Made by a program: the position numbers and the translations under genes. A DNA stretch of 64,000 nucleotides. Origin: Sphingobacterium humi (GTDB lineage: Bacteria; Bacteroidota; Bacteroidia; Sphingobacteriales; Sphingobacteriaceae). The notes below the pieces were generated by a model. It had not been told where the DNA came from, made no database searches, and worked only from the letters and a program-made list of their open reading frames with translations. Positions 44,546 through 55,379 of the stretch are shown in pieces. The stretch lies in assembly GCF_009768885.1 (NCBI RefSeq), contig NZ_WSQA01000004.1, forward strand, positions 1 to 64,000. Reading direction: 5' to 3'. Each line of letters starts with the position of its first letter. The stretch's first letter is position 1.

Positions 44546-46855
44546 ATGCTTTTTACAATTTTATTTGGTTTCCTATCCACTTTACTTCTGGTGCCCTTAG
44601 GCCATAAAATTAAGTCGAAATGGAGCATGGTTTTGCCGCTGATTCCGGCAAGTTTGTTTCTGTATTATTTGGCCTACGTTCCTGCGGTTGCCGCAGGCAG
44701 TACCTTCAGCCAAATGATCGACTGGGTACCATCCTTAGGCGTAAACTTTGATTTCCGACTAGACGGATTATCCCTTTTATTCTGCTTATTGATTACCGGC
44801 ATCGGTACGGGTATTTTTTTCTATGCCCGCACCTACCTCAAAGGCCATCCCTATTACGACCGATTCTTCGGCTACCTGCTGTTGTTTATGTCGGCCATGT
44901 TGGGCTTGGTGCTTTCCGATAACCTGCTCTTGCTTTTTGTGTTCTGGGAACTGACCAGTATCAGCTCCTTCTTCTTAATTGGCTTTAACAATGAGCAGGA
45001 AGATTCCCGCAAGAGTGCCTTAACCGCTCTCACTATTACCGGTATGGGAGGTTTCTTTCTGGTTGCCGGCCTGATCTTGATCGCCAATATTGCGGGCACT
45101 TATCAAATTTCAGGATTAATCTACTCGCGCGATGCGATCATACAACATGAGTTATACCCGCTGGCCTTAGGCTTGCTGTTTATAGGTGCCTTTACCAAAT
45201 CGGCCCAATTCCCTTTTCATTTCTGGCTGCCGGGTGCCATGAAGGCGCCAACTCCAGTTTCGGCCTACCTACACTCGGCCACCATGGTAAAAGCCGGCAT
45301 CTACTTGCTGGCGCGCTTCTTCCCCATTATGGGAGGAACAGACTACTGGAGCTACCCTTTAATGATTGTGGGTGGATTTACGATGGTCTATGCTGCCGTG
45401 CATGCGTTGTTCCGTATGGATATGAAGGCTATTCTAGCCTACACAACGATAGCTGCTTTGGGTGTTTTGGTTTTCCTCTTGGGCTTAGGCAGCAAGGATG
45501 CTATTGTTGCGGCCTCGGTATTTATTTTGGTGCATGCCTTGTATAAGGCGACCCTGTTTCTTGTTACAGGGATTGTAGACCATGAAACAGGCAGCCGTGA
45601 TATAAGCAGGCTGAGCGGATTACGCAAGGTGCTGTTTCCGGTAGCCTTGGCGGCTGGCATTGCTGCTTTATCTAGCGCGGGCCTCCCTTTTACCTTTGGC
45701 TTTATCGGGAAAGATTTAATCTATGAAGCCACCTTACACACCGAAGGCAATTGGCCGCTGATTTTAACGGCTGTTGCCCTGCTTACTAATATCTGCCTGC
45801 TTGCCGGTGGATTTATGGCCGGCATAAAACCCTTCTTTGGGCCCCTGCCGCAAGCCTATGAAAAGCTGCATTTACCGCCCCTATCGATGTGGCTGACGCC
45901 TTTAATTCTGGCTGTTTTATGTTTGCTTTTCGGGATATTGCCCGGCATTACCGGCGATTTCCTGAGCAAAGCCACGGCCAATGCTATTTTTGGGGCCGAG
46001 ACTCATATGCACTTGAAAATATGGCATGGCTTTAACACCGTTTTGCTCCTCAGTGCCATTACCCTAGTTGTAGGCACCCTGCTTTACCTCATCAATAAAC
46101 CTAGCGAGAACAAGCTGAATGCGGTGGCTCGTTGGAATAAACTTTCGCCACAATACCTCATCAACCGGTTCACGGATGGTGTTTTTAAGGGTTCTACTTT
46201 ATATACCAACAGCATCCATAACGGTTACCTGCGTTCCTACCATTTAAAGATTATTTTATTTGCGGAAGCCCTGCTCATCTATAAATTATGGCTGAGTGGC
46301 CCGATACAGATCAACTGGGATCAGCTGACCCCATTAACCATTTATGAAGTGGCGGTGGTGATTATCCTCTTAGGTGCCTTGTTGATTGTTATCTTAACCC
46401 CATCGCGCTTAACCTCGGTGGTGTCTATGAGTGTTATCGGCTATTGTATCTGTTTGATGTTCGTATTCTACAGTGCGCCGGATTTAGCGATGACGCAATT
46501 TACCATTGATACCCTGACGACGGTTTTGTTTGTTTTGGTACTCTATAAATTACCAAGTTTCTTAAGCTTGGCCTCTCCGAAGCAAAAATTTCGCGATATG
46601 ATTGTGGCCTTAGGCTTCGGTACCATCTTATCTATTATTGCGTTAAAAGTGCTTTATGAGCCCGTTTCTAAAGACACTTCCAATTTTTACGGCGAAAATG
46701 CCTACCTGCTGGCCAAGGGTAAAAACGTGGTGAATGTGATTCTTGCCGACTTCCGGGGGATTGACACCATGTTTGAAACGGTGGTGTTGAGTATTGCAGC
46801 CGTCGGGGTGTATAGTTTATTAAAATTAAGGTTGAAATCATCAGAAAAGGAATAG
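44546..46855 (+). CDS. mrpA: Na+/H+ antiporter Mrp subunit A
   Basis: This is the largest membrane subunit of the Mrp Na+(Li+,K+)/H+ antiporter, related to NuoL. The 769 residues contain about 20 helices. Conserved parts are [20 protein letters not shown] (about residues 73-88), the ion-path helix with [16 protein letters not shown] (about 248-263) and [19 protein letters not shown] (about 289-307). The C-terminal MrpB-like segment carries [21 protein letters not shown] near -7 box TATTTTTA lies about 35 nt upstream. mrpB begins 1 nt after the stop, and the complex works only as the full set A-G. Confidence 0.95.
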   Translation: MLFTILFGFLSTLLLVPLGHKIKSKWSMVLPLIPASLFLYYLAYVPAVAAGSTFSQMIDWVPSLGVNFDFRLDGLSLLFCLLITGIGTGIFFYARTYLKGHPYYDRFFGYLLLFMSAMLGLVLSDNLLLLFVFWELTSISSFFLIGFNNEQEDSRKSALTALTITGMGGFFLVAGLILIANIAGTYQISGLIYSRDAIIQHELYPLALGLLFIGAFTKSAQFPFHFWLPGAMKAPTPVSAYLHSATMVKAGIYLLARFFPIMGGTDYWSYPLMIVGGFTMVYAAVHALFRMDMKAILAYTTIAALGVLVFLLGLGSKDAIVAASVFILVHALYKATLFLVTGIVDHETGSRDISRLSGLRKVLFPVALAAGIAALSSAGLPFTFGFIGKDLIYEATLHTEGNWPLILTAVALLTNICLLAGGFMAGIKPFFGPLPQAYEKLHLPPLSMWLTPLILAVLCLLFGILPGITGDFLSKATANAIFGAETHMHLKIWHGFNTVLLLSAITLVVGTLLYLINKPSENKLNAVARWNKLSPQYLINRFTDGVFKGSTLYTNSIHNGYLRSYHLKIILFAEALLIYKLWLSGPIQINWDQLTPLTIYEVAVVIILLGALLIVILTPSRLTSVVSMSVIGYCICLMFVFYSAPDLAMTQFTIDTLTTVLFVLVLYKLPSFLSLASPKQKFRDMIVALGFGTILSIIALKVLYEPVSKDTSNFYGENAYLLAKGKNVVNVILADFRGIDTMFETVVLSIAAVGVYSLLKLRLKSSEKE

Positions 46856-46856
46856 C

Positions 46857-47270
46857 ATGAGAAGTATTATTTTACAAACAGCAACCCGGTATTTACTACC
46901 CATATTGCTCTTATTTTCCTTTTTTCTCTTATTAAGAGGGCATTATTCGCCGGGTGGTGGCTTTGTGGGGGGCCTGGTGGCCTCCATCGCCTTCGTGCTG
47001 CATAGCTTTGCCAACGGCACCGAAGCCACTATGAAAATATTAGGGCGCAAGCCGCTATCCTTAATCCCGGTTGGCTTGGGCTTGGCCGCGTTAAGCATGG
47101 TGATGCCTACCTTTTTTGGCCTACCGCCGATGACGGGATTGTGGTTTGAGGAAAAGATTCCTGTAATTGGCTCCATCGGATCGGCCCTGTTTTTTGATCT
47201 GGGTGTTTACCTGGTCGTAGTCGGGGTAGTCCTTACTATTTTGTTTACCATCTCACTAACCAAGGATTAA
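46857..47270 (+). CDS. mrpB: Na+/H+ antiporter Mrp subunit B
   Basis: The 137-residue MnhB-domain protein has four hydrophobic helices (for example [23 protein letters not shown], in two runs). The [13 protein letters not shown] motif near residues 27-39 is typical of the family. It follows mrpA by 1 nt and precedes mrpC by 4 nt. It is part of the membrane arm of the antiporter. Confidence 0.93.
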   Translation: MRSIILQTATRYLLPILLLFSFFLLLRGHYSPGGGFVGGLVASIAFVLHSFANGTEATMKILGRKPLSLIPVGLGLAALSMVMPTFFGLPPMTGLWFEEKIPVIGSIGSALFFDLGVYLVVVGVVLTILFTISLTKD

Positions 47271-47274
47271 GCGT

Positions 47275-47631
47275 ATGGAGTTACTGTTAGTCGTTGTTTT
47301 AGGACTTTTATACGCGGCGGGAATCTTCCTGATTCTACGCCGAAGCATGGTTAAACTCTTGCTGGGGATTATGCTATTGGGCAATGGTACCAATATCTTG
47401 ATTTTCTTACTGGGCACCATTACCAAGGGAAAACCGCCGGTGATTGGCCCAGATCAGAATGTGTTTCAGGATATCTATGCCGACCCCATTCCCCAATCTT
47501 TAATATTGACAGCCATTGTAATCAGCTTCGCCTTAACGGCCTTTGCCATTGTGTTGCTGAAAAGGGTGTATGCCTTGGTTGACTCAGATGATTTAGACGA
47601 TTTAAATACGCCGGAAGAAGAAGATTTATGA
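47275..47631 (+). CDS. mrpC: Na+/H+ antiporter Mrp subunit C
   Basis: The 118-residue three-helix protein is related to NuoK. LLLGIMLLGNGTNILIFLLG (about 28-47) and DPIPQSLILTAIVISFALTA (about 75-94) are the family signature. The C-terminus is acidic. Its last four bases (ATGA) overlap the mrpD start, which implies translational coupling. Confidence 0.95.
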   Translation: MELLLVVVLGLLYAAGIFLILRRSMVKLLLGIMLLGNGTNILIFLLGTITKGKPPVIGPDQNVFQDIYADPIPQSLILTAIVISFALTAFAIVLLKRVYALVDSDDLDDLNTPEEEDL

Positions 47632-49145
47632 TTGATAACCACATTTTAGCGCCTGTTTTCATCCACCTGTTTACCGCTATTCTCCAGCTTATTGCTTGGC
47701 GAAAAACGGTAACTCAACGCTTTCTGAGTGTTGGTGGCGCCTTTATTGGCTTATTGATCGCGATACGTTTATTTGCCAAGGTATATACCGAGGGGTCCTT
47801 AAGCATGCATGCCTCCAATTGGGAAGCCCCGTTTAGCATTGTCTTCGTGGCCGATTTATTGGCCGTAAGCATGGTATTGCTCACCGCCATTGCCGGCTTT
47901 GCCGTATCGATTTTCTCCTCGGTAGGGATTGCCCGCCAACGGATGCTCTATGGCTATTTTCCCATCTTCCACTTCCTACTGATGGGCTTGAATGGTGCCT
48001 TCCTCACGGGCGATATCTTTAACTTATACGTTTGGTTCGAGGTTATCATTATTTCCTCCTTCGTGTTAATGACCCTCGGGGGACGGAAAGCGCAGTTGGA
48101 GGGTGCCGTGAAATATATGGCGATGAATATCCTGGCTTCCACCTTCTTTCTGACAGGTATCGGGATCTTATATGGGATTTCCGGTTCCTTGAACATGGCG
48201 GACCTGTCCATCCGGATTCGAGAGTTTCACAATCAACCCTTGCTGGATGTAGCAGCCATCTTTTTCTTGCTGGGCTTCGGCATTAAATCGGCCGTATTCC
48301 CGCTGTATTATTGGCTTCCTTCCTCCTACCATACACCACCATCGGCCGTGGCGGCAACCTTTGGAGGGCTACTGACCAAAGTTGGGGTATATGCTATTTT
48401 GCGGGTGTTTAGCTTGATGTTTGTGCCCGACGAGTTCACCAAAAACCTATTGATGGTGATGGCTGTGCTTACGATACTGACGGGAGCATTCGGTGCGCTG
48501 ATTAAAACAAATATCCGTCGCTTGTTCTCTTATTTAATCGTCTGTCATATCGGTTTTATGATTGGGGGTATCGCGATGTTTACCAAAGCGGCCCTAATGG
48601 GTGCAGTTTTCTACCTGATCCATGATATCATGGTGAAGACCAATATGTTCTTAATAGCCGGTTATATTCGACAGGTGCGCGGCACCATGGATATGACTAA
48701 ATTGGGAGGTTTGTATAAAGCTTATCCGCTGATATCACTGCTGATTGCCTTGGTGCTGTTTTCCCTGGTTGGGGTGCCACCGCTGTCGGGCTTCTGGCCA
48801 AAGATCTACCTGTTTCAGGAAGCCTTCGTGGGCGGGCAGTACTTCTTTATTGCAGCTTTAATTATCGGTAGTTTAGTGACCATGTATGTGATTGCGAAGC
48901 TATGGGCGGATGTTTTTTGGAAGAATACGCCGGAAGATCAGCCGGTGGAAGATAAGTTTAAGGAACTTCCGCCGTTCAAGAAAGTTTTGCTGCTGATGCC
49001 GATTGTGCTGTTATGTTCCGTTACCTTGTATATCGGCTTGCAGGCCGAGCATGTGGTGCTGGCAGTGGACCGCATCAGTAATGAATTGTTGGATACCAGC
49101 TCATACGTGAAAACGGTGTTGGGCGATAAAGTTTTTAAGAAATGA
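47628..49145 (+). CDS. mrpD: Na+/H+ antiporter Mrp subunit D
   Basis: The 505-residue NuoM/NuoN-like subunit has about 14 helices. The conserved ion-path region contains FNLYVWFEVIIISSFVLMTL and SAVFPLYYWLPSSYHTPPSA (about 223-242), then FGGLLTKVGVYAILR. LVGVPPLSGFWPKIYLFQ is the late-helix signature. It overlaps mrpC at its start and mrpE at its stop by 4 nt each. Confidence 0.96.
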   Translation: MIDNHILAPVFIHLFTAILQLIAWRKTVTQRFLSVGGAFIGLLIAIRLFAKVYTEGSLSMHASNWEAPFSIVFVADLLAVSMVLLTAIAGFAVSIFSSVGIARQRMLYGYFPIFHFLLMGLNGAFLTGDIFNLYVWFEVIIISSFVLMTLGGRKAQLEGAVKYMAMNILASTFFLTGIGILYGISGSLNMADLSIRIREFHNQPLLDVAAIFFLLGFGIKSAVFPLYYWLPSSYHTPPSAVAATFGGLLTKVGVYAILRVFSLMFVPDEFTKNLLMVMAVLTILTGAFGALIKTNIRRLFSYLIVCHIGFMIGGIAMFTKAALMGAVFYLIHDIMVKTNMFLIAGYIRQVRGTMDMTKLGGLYKAYPLISLLIALVLFSLVGVPPLSGFWPKIYLFQEAFVGGQYFFIAALIIGSLVTMYVIAKLWADVFWKNTPEDQPVEDKFKELPPFKKVLLLMPIVLLCSVTLYIGLQAEHVVLAVDRISNELLDTSSYVKTVLGDKVFKK

Positions 49146-49618
49146 TAAAGTTTTTCTTGATGAACTTATTGCTATCCTTTATTTGGGTAGCCCTCTCCGG
49201 ATCGTTGTTCTATTCGAACTTCCTATTCGGCTATTTACTGGGTTTCGGGGTGCTGTGGATTATGAACCGAAATGAAACGGATCAACGCTATTTCTATCGC
49301 GTCCCGAAGATCATTTCCTTCTTTTTCTTCTTCCTCTTCGAACTGATCAAAGCCAATATTCAAGTGGCCTATGATGTGATTACGCCGAAGTATTTCTTTA
49401 AACCCGGCATTGTTCGCTATCCGGTGAATACAAAAACAGATTTTGAAATCAACATATTATCCACCTTTATTTCCCTGACGCCAGGGACGCTGATTATTGA
49501 TATCAGCGACGATAAAAAGGCGATTTATATCCATGTGATGTACCTCAAGGATGAACAGCAGTTTATCCGTCAATTGAAAACGGGGGTGGAACGTAAGTTA
49601 TTAGAAATTTTAAGATGA
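49142..49618 (+). CDS. mrpE: Na+/H+ antiporter Mrp subunit E
   Basis: The 158-residue subunit has two or three N-terminal helices (LLLSFIWVALSGSLFYSNF; FFFFFLFELIKANIQVAYDV) and a cytosolic domain (about 85-158, with LSTFISLTPGTLIIDIS). It overlaps mrpD and mrpF by 4 nt each. Confidence 0.94.
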   Translation: MIKFFLMNLLLSFIWVALSGSLFYSNFLFGYLLGFGVLWIMNRNETDQRYFYRVPKIISFFFFFLFELIKANIQVAYDVITPKYFFKPGIVRYPVNTKTDFEINILSTFISLTPGTLIIDISDDKKAIYIHVMYLKDEQQFIRQLKTGVERKLLEILR

Positions 49619-49887
49619 GTTTAGAAGCGTATTTTGATTTTGTCATCCTGCCTATCTTGACCATTTCGGTGCTCTTGGTGTTTATCCGTTTGTTTAAGGG
49701 GCCAACCGTGGTGGATCGGGTTATTGCCCTGGACCTGATTATTACGATCGGGATCGGGATTATTACCGTCTACAGTATCCGGCAGGAACAGGAAGTGCTG
49801 TTGGATGTGGCCATTATCTTGGCGCTGATTGCGTTTCTGGGCACCATTGCCTTTTCCTATTACATTGAAAAACAAAAAGATGATTGA
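49615..49887 (+). CDS. mrpF: Na+/H+ antiporter Mrp subunit F
   Basis: The 90-residue three-helix subunit has the family motif GPTVVDRVIALDLIITIGIG (about 28-47) and LLDVAIILALIAFLGTIAF. Its last eight bases overlap the mrpG start. Confidence 0.94.
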   Translation: MSLEAYFDFVILPILTISVLLVFIRLFKGPTVVDRVIALDLIITIGIGIITVYSIRQEQEVLLDVAIILALIAFLGTIAFSYYIEKQKDD

Positions 49888-50296
49888 TTTAATTTTAGCC
49901 ATATTGAGCACCGTAGGTGCCTTGTCGATCTTTTTCGCCTCCATTGGGGTATTGCGTATGCCCGACTTCTACCTGCGCCTTTCTGTAACGGTAAAGGCTT
50001 CCACACTCGGGGTAGGGCTCTTATTGATCTGCGCAGCGATTATGTTCCCGGATGATATTTCCGTCACCACCAAGTCGATTGCGATTATCTTCTTTTTGAT
50101 TCTAACCGCTCCTATTGCGGCGCATATGATTGGCCGTGCAGCCTACGTGACCGGTACACCACTGTGGAAAGGCACGGTAATAGATCAATTGCAAGGCATG
50201 TATAATACCGAGAAGCATACGCTGGAAAGTGACCCGAAAAAGGCCGACCTCAGCAAGGAAGACCAGATTGCGGAGACCGATGATGCAACGGATTAA
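49880..50296 (+). CDS. mrpG: Na+/H+ antiporter Mrp subunit G
   Basis: The 138-residue subunit starts at ATG 49880, inside the end of mrpF; an upstream TTG frame is not needed. It has three helices. FFASIGVLRMPDFYLRL and TVKASTLGVGLLLICAA are the PhaG/MnhG signature. The last 40 residues are polar and charged. It closes the operon and is convergent with the lactonase gene, with 6 bp between stop codons. Confidence 0.93.
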   Translation: MIDLILAILSTVGALSIFFASIGVLRMPDFYLRLSVTVKASTLGVGLLLICAAIMFPDDISVTTKSIAIIFFLILTAPIAAHMIGRAAYVTGTPLWKGTVIDQLQGMYNTEKHTLESDPKKADLSKEDQIAETDDATD

Positions 50297-50302
50297 ACCT
50301 TT

Positions 50303-51400
50303 TTAAAAGATGATGCAAACGGGTTTGGATACGGGAATACGCTTTCCTGAATCGCTTAATTCGCCTGATTTAGCATCACGATTGAAAACGACGATCTCAT
50401 CAGTCAACTGATTGCCGACCAATACAAACTTCCCATTTGGCGAGAAGTTGAAGTTCCGAGGCCCCTTCCCTTCTACCGGTAGCACCTGTTTCAAGACCAA
50501 TTGCCCATCCTTTTGAATAGCAAAGGTACTGATGGTATTGGCATCCACACGGTTGCTGCTATAGAGGTATTTCCCATCAGCACTTACCTTGATATCGGCG
50601 GCGCCATTTTCCCCTTGAAAGCCTGCATCGTTCATGCTAATAACCTGCACCTGCTCCCAATTTCCTTTTTTAGCACGATAGACCACCACATCGCCCGTAA
50701 GCTCTTGCAGGGAGTACATGGTTTTTCCGTTGGGATGGAAGGCTAGGTGGCGTGGACCGCCTCCTGCAGGGGCAGCAATAACGGCTTTTTCCATAAACTG
50801 ATACTTTCCGGCTTCCTGAACTACATTAAACACATAGATTTTATCGGTTCCTAAATCCGAAACATACACTGCTTTATCAGGTCCTAGAAAGGCGGAGTGG
50901 ATATGCGGTTTTTCTTGGCGCTTGCTGTTTACAGAGCTGCCTGTAAATTCTTTATAATCGTCCATCGCATTGATATGGCCGTTTTCATCCATACTATATA
51001 GGGCCAAAGATCCGCCGCTATAGTTGGATACTACGGCATAACGACCTTTATCGCCCAGCATTACGTGGCACGGAGAACCGCCCTTGGTAGATAGTTTGTT
51101 CTCGAAGGTCAGGATATCATCTTGCAAGTTGAAAGATGACAGCGATTGGCTACCGTCGTTTACTTCATTAACGGCCACTAAAAACTTATCGGTACGCGCT
51201 AAAAAGGATGGACTTGTGCTTTCTACCTCACTTTGCACCTCCGCATCTCCGGTTTCCAAATTGAATAAGTAGGAATAAATACCCTTACTTCCCTGCTCGG
51301 AAGTATAGGTTCCTACAAACATAGGAACTTGTTTATGTTGTGCCTGGCTCATGGATAAAGTAAACATGGAAACTAAGATTAGTAAATAGCTCTTTTTCAT
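50303..51400 (-). CDS. Secreted lactonase-family beta-propeller protein
   Basis: The 365-residue protein has a signal peptide (about 1-20, ending MSQAQ) and the seven-bladed propeller of the 6-phosphogluconolactonase (Pgl/YbhE) family. Blades carry repeated motifs such as FVGTYTSEQGSKGIYSY, HLAFHPNGKTMYSLQ and NFNFSPNGKFVLVGN. Cytosolic Pgl acts on 6-phosphogluconolactone, but this one is exported, so the substrate is likely another lactone or it binds sugars. It is monocistronic. Confidence 0.82.
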   Translation of the reverse strand: MKKSYLLILVSMFTLSMSQAQHKQVPMFVGTYTSEQGSKGIYSYLFNLETGDAEVQSEVESTSPSFLARTDKFLVAVNEVNDGSQSLSSFNLQDDILTFENKLSTKGGSPCHVMLGDKGRYAVVSNYSGGSLALYSMDENGHINAMDDYKEFTGSSVNSKRQEKPHIHSAFLGPDKAVYVSDLGTDKIYVFNVVQEAGKYQFMEKAVIAAPAGGGPRHLAFHPNGKTMYSLQELTGDVVVYRAKKGNWEQVQVISMNDAGFQGENGAADIKVSADGKYLYSSNRVDANTISTFAIQKDGQLVLKQVLPVEGKGPRNFNFSPNGKFVLVGNQLTDEIVVFNRDAKSGELSDSGKRIPVSKPVCIIF

Positions 51401-51528
51401 CTGTTAAATATGGTTAAAACCCAATTTATTTCACCTTCAATTAGGTATTTTAGCGCCAGCGCGAATATGCTTAGCGTACGAAATTTATTTATTCTAGGAT
51501 AAATGTAGAAAAAAGGCATAATATTTAA

Positions 51529-51536
51529 TAATTTTG
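51529..51536 (+). promoter_or_regulatory. -7 box TAATTTTG upstream of the SurA-like gene
   Basis: An exact TAnnTTTG match ends 35 nt before the ATG at 51572, on the plus strand and divergent from the lactonase gene. Confidence 0.45.
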
Positions 51537-51571
51537 CCAGAGAACTATCTCTATAGATTGACAATACAAGA

Positions 51572-52942
51572 ATGAGAAACCTTTTTTATAGTATAACGCT
51601 TTTCTTAGCATTTTGTTCCCTAACAGTAAAAGGCCAAGAAAAGATTATTGACCGTGTGGTGGCAACAGTGGGCTCGAGTATTATCCTGCAATCGGATATC
51701 GATAACCAGTATATGCAATACCTTGCCAATGGTGGTACGCCAGATGAGTCGTTCAAATGTACTGCCCTGCAACAATTGATCATGACGAAGTTACTGGCTC
51801 AGCAAGCTGTAATTGACTCGGTAGAAGTGACAGAGTCGGAAGTTGACGATCAGCTGAATGCACGTATGCGTGAAATGGTGCGCCGCGCAGGGAACCAAGA
51901 ACGCTTGGAAGGTTTCTTGAAACGCTCTTTATTGCAATACAAAGAGGAAATGCGCCCGATTATGGCCGAGCAAATGAAAGCCAATAAACTACAGGGTACC
52001 ATTGTGCAGAAAATTAGCATCACCCCACAAGAGGTAAAACGCTATTTTGAAAGCTTAAACCAAGACAGCTTACCGGCCTTTAATACCGAAGTGGAGATTG
52101 GGGAAATTGTGGTCAATCCGGTATTGACCAAGGAAGAAAAGAATGTATTCCGTGATAAAGCGGAGAAATATAGAAAACAAGTGCTGGATGGTACGGACTT
52201 CGGAACGGTTGCCCGTTTCTATTCGGAAGATGGATCAGCCCCTTACGGTGGTGAGCTGGGTTTTGCAACCCGTGATACTTACGTAAAGGAGTTCTCGGCA
52301 ATGGCCTTCCGCTTAAAAGAAGGGGAAGTATCGCCGGTATTCGAGACGCAGTTCGGATTTCACTTTTTACAGGTGTTAGAGCGCCGTGGTGAAGAGGTGA
52401 ATGTAAGACACGTGTTGATTAAAACAAAGCCAACACAGGCGAGCTTAGAGCGCACAAAAGCGAAGATCGATAGTATCTACGATAAGGTGAGCAGCGGAAA
52501 GCTTCCTTTCCACACGGCAGCCGCCATGTTCTCCGACAATAAAGAAACCAAATTCAATGGCGGTATGGTGATTAACGAACAATCGGCATCCAGAACGACC
52601 TTGATTCCGGTGGATGCCTTAGAGAAGGAATTATTTATCGCTATTGACCCTTTAAAACCAGGCGAGTTCTCGAAACCTTACCAGTTTAAGGACAGAACAG
52701 AACAAGTGGCCTATAAATTCAACTACCTGAAGACCCGGATTCCGCCACACACGGCCAGTTTAGAGCAGGATTTCGCGAAGATTCAGGAAGCCGCACAAGA
52801 GGATAAAACCCGTAGAAAGCTGAGCGAATGGTTTGAAAAGAAAACCAAAGCTACCTTTGTACACGTGAGTGAAGATTTCCAGACTTGTGACGAATTGAAG
52901 ATGTGGTTAACTCCGACAGACAATGATATCGCAGCAAAATAA
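51572..52942 (+). CDS. SurA-like periplasmic peptidyl-prolyl isomerase/chaperone
   Basis: The 456-residue periplasmic protein has a signal peptide (about 1-21). A SurA N-terminal helical domain follows (about 25-160, DRVVATVGSSIILQSDIDN). Next come two parvulin domains (about 175-275 with ARFYSEDGSAPYGGELGF, and about 280-385 with HVLIKTKPTQASLERTKAKI) and a C-terminal helix. It should assist folding of outer membrane proteins such as SusC. The second parvulin domain lacks some consensus residues (FSDNKETKFNGG), so it may be inactive. It ends at a strong terminator. Confidence 0.9.
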   Translation: MRNLFYSITLFLAFCSLTVKGQEKIIDRVVATVGSSIILQSDIDNQYMQYLANGGTPDESFKCTALQQLIMTKLLAQQAVIDSVEVTESEVDDQLNARMREMVRRAGNQERLEGFLKRSLLQYKEEMRPIMAEQMKANKLQGTIVQKISITPQEVKRYFESLNQDSLPAFNTEVEIGEIVVNPVLTKEEKNVFRDKAEKYRKQVLDGTDFGTVARFYSEDGSAPYGGELGFATRDTYVKEFSAMAFRLKEGEVSPVFETQFGFHFLQVLERRGEEVNVRHVLIKTKPTQASLERTKAKIDSIYDKVSSGKLPFHTAAAMFSDNKETKFNGGMVINEQSASRTTLIPVDALEKELFIAIDPLKPGEFSKPYQFKDRTEQVAYKFNYLKTRIPPHTASLEQDFAKIQEAAQEDKTRRKLSEWFEKKTKATFVHVSEDFQTCDELKMWLTPTDNDIAAK

Positions 52943-52963
52943 TACGCTGCAACAAGAACTATA

Positions 52964-52995
52964 AAAAAAGGCGAATCTTCCGATTCGCCTTTTTT
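52964..52995 (+). terminator. Rho-independent terminator of the SurA-like gene
   Basis: AAAAAAGGCGAATC and GATTCGCCTTTTTT form a perfect 14-bp stem around TTCC. It begins 22 nt after the stop codon and is symmetrical, so it can also serve the opposite gene at 53016. Confidence 0.9.
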
Positions 52996-53015
52996 GTATG
53001 CTTATGTGTAGGATA

Positions 53016-53876
53016 TTACCTTTCGAACATCATTTCCAAGATCACTTTCCATTGAAAATCTTCTTTCAATTGCCAGATACGGATGTAGTTAAACTTAACC
53101 ACCTTATCTTTCATGCCTACGGTCGCAGTACCGTTGGTATAGGCAAACTCACCGCTATAGGCACGTCCAACACCAACCGGATCCGTATCGATCTCTATAC
53201 GCTCTTTCTTTAAGAAGGCTACGACTTTTTCACGACCTTCCATTTCGGGTTGCCATGGAAAATAGAAACGAGCATCATCGGCCAGGAATTCATTATAGCC
53301 GGTTTTGGTATCGGCTTTCAGAATGGTTGAGAACAACTCATCTGTTTGCTTCACGACTTCCTCACGCTGCTGCAGACGCTTATCTGAACGGTGTTTCAGA
53401 TAGGCCTTCTCATCCGGTTCGTAATATTCCAGTCCGCTGGATTTACCCTTGCCGAAGTTCTCTACTTCCGCACGTACATGGACTTTCCAGGCTCCTTTCT
53501 TATCCCGACGCCATACCGTCACATACTGTCCGTATCGTTTAATAGCGCCTACTTTCTGGAACTCTAACGGCCCGGAAGTAACCCCCCAGTCTAAACTGCG
53601 AGACACCAATGCAAAATTGGGATTCCAGGTAAGTACATCAGGGATGTTCGGACGGTTGTCCAGGTAGTTCACCGCATTCACAGGCGAGGGTACAAAAAAG
53701 GTAGATAGCTTATCTACCATGTATTTCAATCCGGTATGAGGGTTCTCTGTTCTTGAAAGATTTGCCGCCGTTTTATCTACCGATAACAAACCACCGACTT
53801 TCTCCGGAAGCTGAGCAAAGCTCGACAGGGAGATCAAGGCCGTGGTAAGTACAGTAAAGGCTTTTTTGTAAATCAT
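53016..53876 (-). CDS. Uncharacterised secreted protein with NTF2-like C-terminus
   Basis: The 286-residue protein has a signal peptide (about 1-21, ending SSFAQ). The last 110 residues (DELFSTILKADTKTGYNEFL to FNYIRIWQLKEDFQWKVILE) look like a SnoaL/NTF2-like cone fold of the DUF4440 type. The first half (PVNAVNYLDNRPNIPDVLTW, RRDKKGAWKVHVRAEVEN) may be a second, diverged copy. No catalytic residues can be named. It is the third gene of a der-cysS operon, 22 nt after cysS. Confidence 0.75.
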   Translation of the reverse strand: MIYKKAFTVLTTALISLSSFAQLPEKVGGLLSVDKTAANLSRTENPHTGLKYMVDKLSTFFVPSPVNAVNYLDNRPNIPDVLTWNPNFALVSRSLDWGVTSGPLEFQKVGAIKRYGQYVTVWRRDKKGAWKVHVRAEVENFGKGKSSGLEYYEPDEKAYLKHRSDKRLQQREEVVKQTDELFSTILKADTKTGYNEFLADDARFYFPWQPEMEGREKVVAFLKKERIEIDTDPVGVGRAYSGEFAYTNGTATVGMKDKVVKFNYIRIWQLKEDFQWKVILEMMFER

Positions 53877-53898
53877 TGTTTAAATTTTACCTTACTAA

Positions 53899-55365
53899 TC
53901 AAATCTTATTCCAAAGTGTTCCATCTTTGCTATCCTTGAGTTGAATTCCGATAGCGGTAAGTTGTTCACGGATGCGATCTGACATCACAAAGTCTTTATT
54001 CTGCTTGGCATCATTGCGCAAATCAATAATAATCTGCATCAAATCATCCATATTATCAGCGTCGCCAAGTTGATCATCCTTCAGCCCTAAAATATCGAAT
54101 ACAAAGGCTTGGATGTAGGCTTTTAACGCGTCGAGGTCTTTCTTGTTGATGGTTAATTTACCATCGTAAATGGAGTTGATTATGCGCACCACTTCAAAGA
54201 GCTCGGCAATTAATACCGGCGAGTTGAAGTCGTCGTCCATGGCTGCATAACTTCTTTCCTGAATAGCTTTCAGATCACCGAAGGTGGATTTAGCAGCCGG
54301 GCTGATCTTATCCAACAGGGCAATGGCCGTCATCAAGCGCTTATATCCCTTATCTGCCGCATCCAAGGCTTCATTGGAGAAGTCTAAGGTACTGCGGTAA
54401 TGGGCCTGCAACATAAAGAAGCGAACAGCCATCGGGGAATAGCCACGGTTTAGCAAGGCGTGGTTTCCGGTAAACAACTCCCCTGGTAGGAAGCCATTTC
54501 CTGCCGACTTCGACATCCTTGCGCCATTAACGGTTAGCATATTGGTATGCATCCAGTATTTAGCAGGGGTGCTATGGTTACAAGCTTGCGATTGGGCAAT
54601 CTCATTGGTATGGTGGGTCGCGGCCAGGTCCATACCTCCGCCATGAATATCAAATTGATCGCCTAAGTATTTACGACTCATGGCGGAACATTCGATATGC
54701 CATCCCGGGAAGCCTACTCCCCAAGGGGAAGGCCAGCGCATAATATGCTCTGGTTTGGCTTTGATCCATAGGGCGAAATCCAGACGTCCGTGTTTTTCAT
54801 CCTGTCCGCCTAGCTCACGGGTATTGTTAAGCATGTCTTCCAGGTTACGGTTCGTCAGGATGGTATAGTTATATTCTTTAACGTATTTCTCTACATCAAA
54901 ATAAACCGTGCCATTCACTTCATAGGCATAGCCATTATCGATGATCTGTTTCACCATCTCGATTTGCTCCGAGATATGGCCGGTTGCTGTAGGCTCGATG
55001 CTTGGCGGCAAGGTATTGAACAAGCGCAAAACATCATGGAATCCGATGGTATACTTTTGTACAATCTCCATTGGCTCCAGCTGTTCTAGCTTGGCTTTCT
55101 TCGCAAACTTATCATCGCCCTCGTCATTATCGCCTTCCAGGTGTCCGGCATCGGTGATGTTGCGCACGTAGCGCACCTTATAGCCCAGATGCAGCAGGTA
55201 TCTATAGATTAAATCAAAGGATACGAAGGTTCTACAGTTCCCCAAGTGTACATCACTGTAAACAGTGGGTCCACACACATACATCCCAACCAGGTTAGGG
55301 TGTATAGGTTCGAAATTCTCTTTTTTACGTGTAAGGGTATTGTATAAAACTAAGTTATGCTGCAT
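53899..55365 (-). CDS. cysS: Cysteinyl-tRNA synthetase
   Basis: This class I aminoacyl-tRNA synthetase charges tRNA-Cys. The 488-residue protein has the signature HLGN (40-43) with the zinc ligand C31. Further zinc ligands lie in [10 protein letters not shown] and THHTNEIAQ. The KMSKS loop is ARMSKSAGN (about 279-287) and the anticodon-binding domain is C-terminal. It lies 14 nt downstream of der on the same strand. Confidence 0.97.
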   Translation of the reverse strand: MQHNLVLYNTLTRKKENFEPIHPNLVGMYVCGPTVYSDVHLGNCRTFVSFDLIYRYLLHLGYKVRYVRNITDAGHLEGDNDEGDDKFAKKAKLEQLEPMEIVQKYTIGFHDVLRLFNTLPPSIEPTATGHISEQIEMVKQIIDNGYAYEVNGTVYFDVEKYVKEYNYTILTNRNLEDMLNNTRELGGQDEKHGRLDFALWIKAKPEHIMRWPSPWGVGFPGWHIECSAMSRKYLGDQFDIHGGGMDLAATHHTNEIAQSQACNHSTPAKYWMHTNMLTVNGARMSKSAGNGFLPGELFTGNHALLNRGYSPMAVRFFMLQAHYRSTLDFSNEALDAADKGYKRLMTAIALLDKISPAAKSTFGDLKAIQERSYAAMDDDFNSPVLIAELFEVVRIINSIYDGKLTINKKDLDALKAYIQAFVFDILGLKDDQLGDADNMDDLMQIIIDLRNDAKQNKDFVMSDRIREQLTAIGIQLKDSKDGTLWNKI

Positions 55366-55379
55366 ATCGGGTATTGATA